NCBI GenBank assembly: GCA_029865195.1
Contig: JAOUHH010000108.1
Span: forward strand, 1 to 8,615
Direction of reading: 5' to 3'
DNA from: Desulfobulbaceae bacterium
GTDB lineage: Bacteria > Desulfobacterota > Desulfobulbia > Desulfobulbales > UBA5123
Length of the DNA: 8,615 nt
Shown one piece after another: positions 6,652 to 8,615 of this stretch. Positions within the stretch are counted from its first letter, which is position 1. Every line of letters begins with the position of its first letter. A program made the translations under genes and the position numbers. Under the pieces are notes generated by a model. The model was given only the letters and a program-made list of their open reading frames with translations, ran no database searches and was not told the DNA's origin.

Positions 6652-7617
6652 ATGCGAATCTTGTCAGGTATCCAGCCCTCCGGGCAACTGCACATCGGCA
6701 ACTATTTCGGCATGATGCAGCCGATGATCGCCAATATGCATCACAGCGAACTGTACGCCTTTATCGTCGATCTTCACGCCCTCACCTCGGTGCACGACCG
6801 CGCCGCCCTGGAGCGGGGTACTATGGAGGCGGCCGCTGATTTCCTTGCCCTGGGCCTTGATCCGGACCAGTGTATCTTCTGGGTGCAGTCCGATGTGCCG
6901 GAGGTGGCCGAACTGGCCTGGATTCTGTCGACCTTGACCCCCATGGGCCTGCTCGAGCGCTGCCATTCTTACAAGGACAAGGTTGCCAAGGGTATAGCCC
7001 CCAGCCACGGCCTGTTTGCCTATCCGGTGCTGATGGCCGCCGACATCCTTCTCTATCAGGCCGAGCGGGTGCCGGTGGGTAAGGACCAGAAGCAGCATCT
7101 GGAGGTGGCCCGCGATATCGCGATCAAATTCAACAACACCTTCGGCGAGACCTTTGTCCTGCCGGAGCCGGTGATCGACGATAACGTCGCCACCGTGCCT
7201 GGCCTGGACGGTCAGAAGATGTCCAAATCCTACGGCAACACCATCCCCATCTTCACCGACGCCAAGGCGCTCAAAAAACGGGTGATGGCCATCGTCACCG
7301 ACGCCACCCCGGTGGAGGATCCCAAGGACCCGGACAAATGCAACCTCTATAACATCTTCAAGCTCTTCGCCCCGGCCGACCGGCTGCAGGAGGTGCATGG
7401 CCTCTATCTCAACGGCGGCGCCATGTACGGCAAGATCAAGCTGGAGCTGGTGGATCTGCTCTGGGAGCATTTCCGCGAGGCGCGCGAGCGGCAGCAGCAA
7501 CTGCTTGCCGACCCGGCCGGGCTTCGCGCCATTTTGAGGAGTGGCGCGGCACGGGCGCGGGAGAAGGCTGCCGTCACCCTGGATCTGGTCCGGGAGCGGG
7601 TTGGTCTGAAATACTGA
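6652..7617 (+). CDS. trpS: Tryptophanyl-tRNA synthetase
   Basis: A class Ic aminoacyl-tRNA synthetase that attaches tryptophan to tRNA-Trp in the cytoplasm using ATP. From ATG 6652 it has 321 residues, close to the usual 325-335. The HIGH-type motif reads HIGN at 14-17 within SGIQPSGQLHIGNYFG. The segment FAYPVLMAADILLYQAERVPVGKDQKQHLE is the tryptophan-pocket and dimer-core region, and the second ATP motif KMSKS is at 189-193 in GLDGQKMSKSYGN. The start is uncertain: an in-frame ATG at 6631 would add seven residues (MKRTGKT). I prefer 6652 because homologues normally begin a few residues before the IQPSG segment and GGGA lies six bases upstream, but neither start has a strong ribosome-binding site. 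cysC follows after 10 bases, so the two probably share a transcript. Confidence 0.95.
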   Translation: MRILSGIQPSGQLHIGNYFGMMQPMIANMHHSELYAFIVDLHALTSVHDRAALERGTMEAAADFLALGLDPDQCIFWVQSDVPEVAELAWILSTLTPMGLLERCHSYKDKVAKGIAPSHGLFAYPVLMAADILLYQAERVPVGKDQKQHLEVARDIAIKFNNTFGETFVLPEPVIDDNVATVPGLDGQKMSKSYGNTIPIFTDAKALKKRVMAIVTDATPVEDPKDPDKCNLYNIFKLFAPADRLQEVHGLYLNGGAMYGKIKLELVDLLWEHFREARERQQQLLADPAGLRAILRSGAARAREKAAVTLDLVRERVGLKY

Positions 7618-7627
7618 AAGGACTTTC

Positions 7628-8248
7628 ATGACGATACATCCATCATCATCCGCCAACGTGGTTTGGCATCAAGCCTCGGTCACCCAGGAGCGGCGGGAAC
7701 GGTTGAACGGCCACCGGGCGGTCAACCTCTGGTTTACCGGCCTGTCCGGTTCCGGCAAGTCAACCCTGGCCCATGCCGTGGAAGAGCGGCTCCACGAACT
7801 TGGCTGCCGGACCTTTGTCTTTGACGGCGATAACGTCCGGCACGGCCTCTGCGGTGATCTCAGTTTTTCCATTGAGGACCGGCACGAAAATATCCGCCGC
7901 ATCGGCGAGATGGTGAACCTCTTTCTGCAGGCCGGGGTGATCGCCCTCACCGCCTTTATCTCCCCCATGCGCAGCGATCGGCAGCGGGTGCGGGATATTA
8001 TCGGTGACGATGCCTTTGTCGAGGTCTACTGTCGCTGTCCACTGGAGGTCTGCGAAGAGCGCGACGTCAAGGGGATGTACAAAAAGGCACGGGCCGGTGA
8101 AATCAAGAACTATACCGGCATCTCCTCTCCGTACGAGGAGCCGGTGCATCCCGACCTGATTCTTGACAGCGGCTCCAGGCCTTTGGAAGAATGCGTCGAG
8201 GCGGTTATCCGGTTGTTGCGGGAGCGAAAGATTATCGAACAAGGTTGA
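7628..8248 (+). CDS. cysC: Adenylyl-sulfate kinase (APS kinase)
   Basis: Phosphorylates the 3'-hydroxyl of adenosine 5'-phosphosulfate to give PAPS, the sulfuryl donor for sulfation or for assimilation through PAPS. The 206-residue product is the usual size for a stand-alone enzyme. It shows the P-loop GLSGSGKST at 38-46, DGDNVRHGL at 66-74 (APS binding), RRIGEM at 90-95, FISP at 110-113 (the serine that is phosphorylated in E. coli CysC), and the lid segment KGMYKKARAGEIKNYTG with the following SPYEEP. No ATP sulfurylase domain is fused to it and no cysDN is in the window. ATG 7628 is preceded by AAGGA at 7618-7622, and the gene starts 10 bases after the trpS stop. Sulfate reducers do not need PAPS for dissimilation, so a role in assimilation or sulfation is likelier; the next gene makes a sugar nucleotide. 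Confidence 0.95.
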   Translation: MTIHPSSSANVVWHQASVTQERRERLNGHRAVNLWFTGLSGSGKSTLAHAVEERLHELGCRTFVFDGDNVRHGLCGDLSFSIEDRHENIRRIGEMVNLFLQAGVIALTAFISPMRSDRQRVRDIIGDDAFVEVYCRCPLEVCEERDVKGMYKKARAGEIKNYTGISSPYEEPVHPDLILDSGSRPLEECVEAVIRLLRERKIIEQG

Positions 8249-8273
8249 TGCCGGCGTTGGTTTGAGGTATCCT
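8245..8273 (+). promoter_or_regulatory. Possible promoter for the manC-type gene
   Basis: TTGATG (8245-8250, overlapping the cysC stop codon) and TATCCT (8268-8273) are 17 bases apart; each matches the sigma70 consensus at four of six positions. The -10 overlaps a small hairpin, TGAGG (8263-8267) with CCTCA (8271-8275). The rest of the 95-base gap holds only GGTT/AACC (8307-8317) and the AAGGAG ribosome-binding site at 8329-8334. No terminator with a T run separates cysC from the next gene, so readthrough is also possible. Confidence 0.25.
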
Positions 8274-8343
8274 CACTTCTCGCAAGAGTCGCTGCTGTGA
8301 CTTGTTGGTTGTTAACCGTGGGCGGCACAAGGAGTTGATAATC

Positions 8344-8615
8344 GTGGGTGCTTCAATCATTGTTCCGGTGATTCTGGCGGGTGGTTCCGGCACCCGGCTC
8401 TGGCCCCTTTCCAGGTCGATGTATCCCAAACAGTTGTTGCCGCTGGTCAATGCGCGGACCCTGCTGCAGAATACGGTGGATCGGCTGGCCGGGGTGGCTG
8501 CCGCCGGCCAGCCGCTGGTGATCTGCAACAGTGAACATCGTTTCATGGTCGCCGAGCAGTTGCGCGGCTTGGCGACGGCGTCTGCAATTCTTCTCGAGCC
8601 TGTTGGCCGCAACAC
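8344..8615 (+). CDS. manC: Mannose-1-phosphate guanylyltransferase, N-terminal part (cut by window edge)
   Basis: Makes GDP-mannose from mannose 1-phosphate and GTP, the precursor for capsule, O-antigen or other mannose- and fucose-containing glycans. GTG 8344 is chosen because AAGGAG (8329-8334) lies nine bases upstream and the conserved N-terminal strand begins a few residues later. The 90 codons present hold the nucleotide-binding signature GGSGTRLWPLSR at 13-24 followed by YPKQ at 27-30, then LLQNTVDRL and, at the very end, LEPVGRN (84-90). These are typical of the ManC/AlgA/XanB group; the LWPLSR-YPKQ form separates it from glucose-1-phosphate thymidylyl- and uridylyltransferases. Whether a phosphomannose isomerase domain is fused at the C-terminus cannot be seen. 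It may head a polysaccharide gene cluster to the right. Confidence 0.92.
   Translation, partial: MGASIIVPVILAGGSGTRLWPLSRSMYPKQLLPLVNARTLLQNTVDRLAGVAAAGQPLVICNSEHRFMVAEQLRGLATASAILLEPVGRN

Noticed and set aside
6664..7656. Minus-strand ORF of 330 codons opposite trpS
   Set aside because: Same codon-bias shadow; the plus-strand frame has the HIGH and KMSKS motifs of TrpS.

Overview
The window reads as a stretch of chromosome from a GC-rich Gram-negative bacterium. Protein style and gene content (GrpE/DnaK, a stand-alone APS kinase, a SprA-type protein) suggest a Desulfobacterota (former Deltaproteobacteria) sulfate-metabolising lineage such as the Desulfobulbales. That placement is inferred from impressions of the proteins and was not tested by any search. 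No rRNA, tRNA, CRISPR array, insertion sequence or phage gene was seen. Most of the window is ordinary housekeeping sequence, with a few less ordinary genes between.

Left part (1-2785): the 3' part of a SprA-related protein with an HExxH motif (+) converges on a 67-residue cysteine-rich protein of unknown function (-). A 233-base intergenic stretch follows, ending in a terminator-like hairpin just before the start codon of a fold-type I PLP aminotransferase (+). A perfect bidirectional terminator separates the aminotransferase from the next, convergent gene.

Middle part (2801-6515): a minus-strand gene encodes an exported protein with the sequence skeleton of a beta-carbonic anhydrase, but all three zinc ligands are replaced and it has no cysteine at all. 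It appears to be transcribed divergently from grpE-dnaK, with two back-to-back sigma70-like promoters in the shared 302-base gap. grpE and dnaK form an operon without hrcA or dnaJ next to them and without a visible CIRCE element. It ends in a strong intrinsic terminator.

Right part (6516-8615): trpS and cysC are 10 bases apart and probably co-transcribed. After a 95-base gap comes the 5' end of a mannose-1-phosphate guanylyltransferase gene (manC type), cut by the window edge. APS kinase beside a GDP-mannose enzyme hints at the start of a polysaccharide locus, possibly one making sulfated sugars, but the window ends before this can be judged.

The best candidate for something undescribed is the zinc-ligand-less, exported beta-carbonic-anhydrase-like protein at 2801-3613. 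No clear multi-gene novel system is visible.
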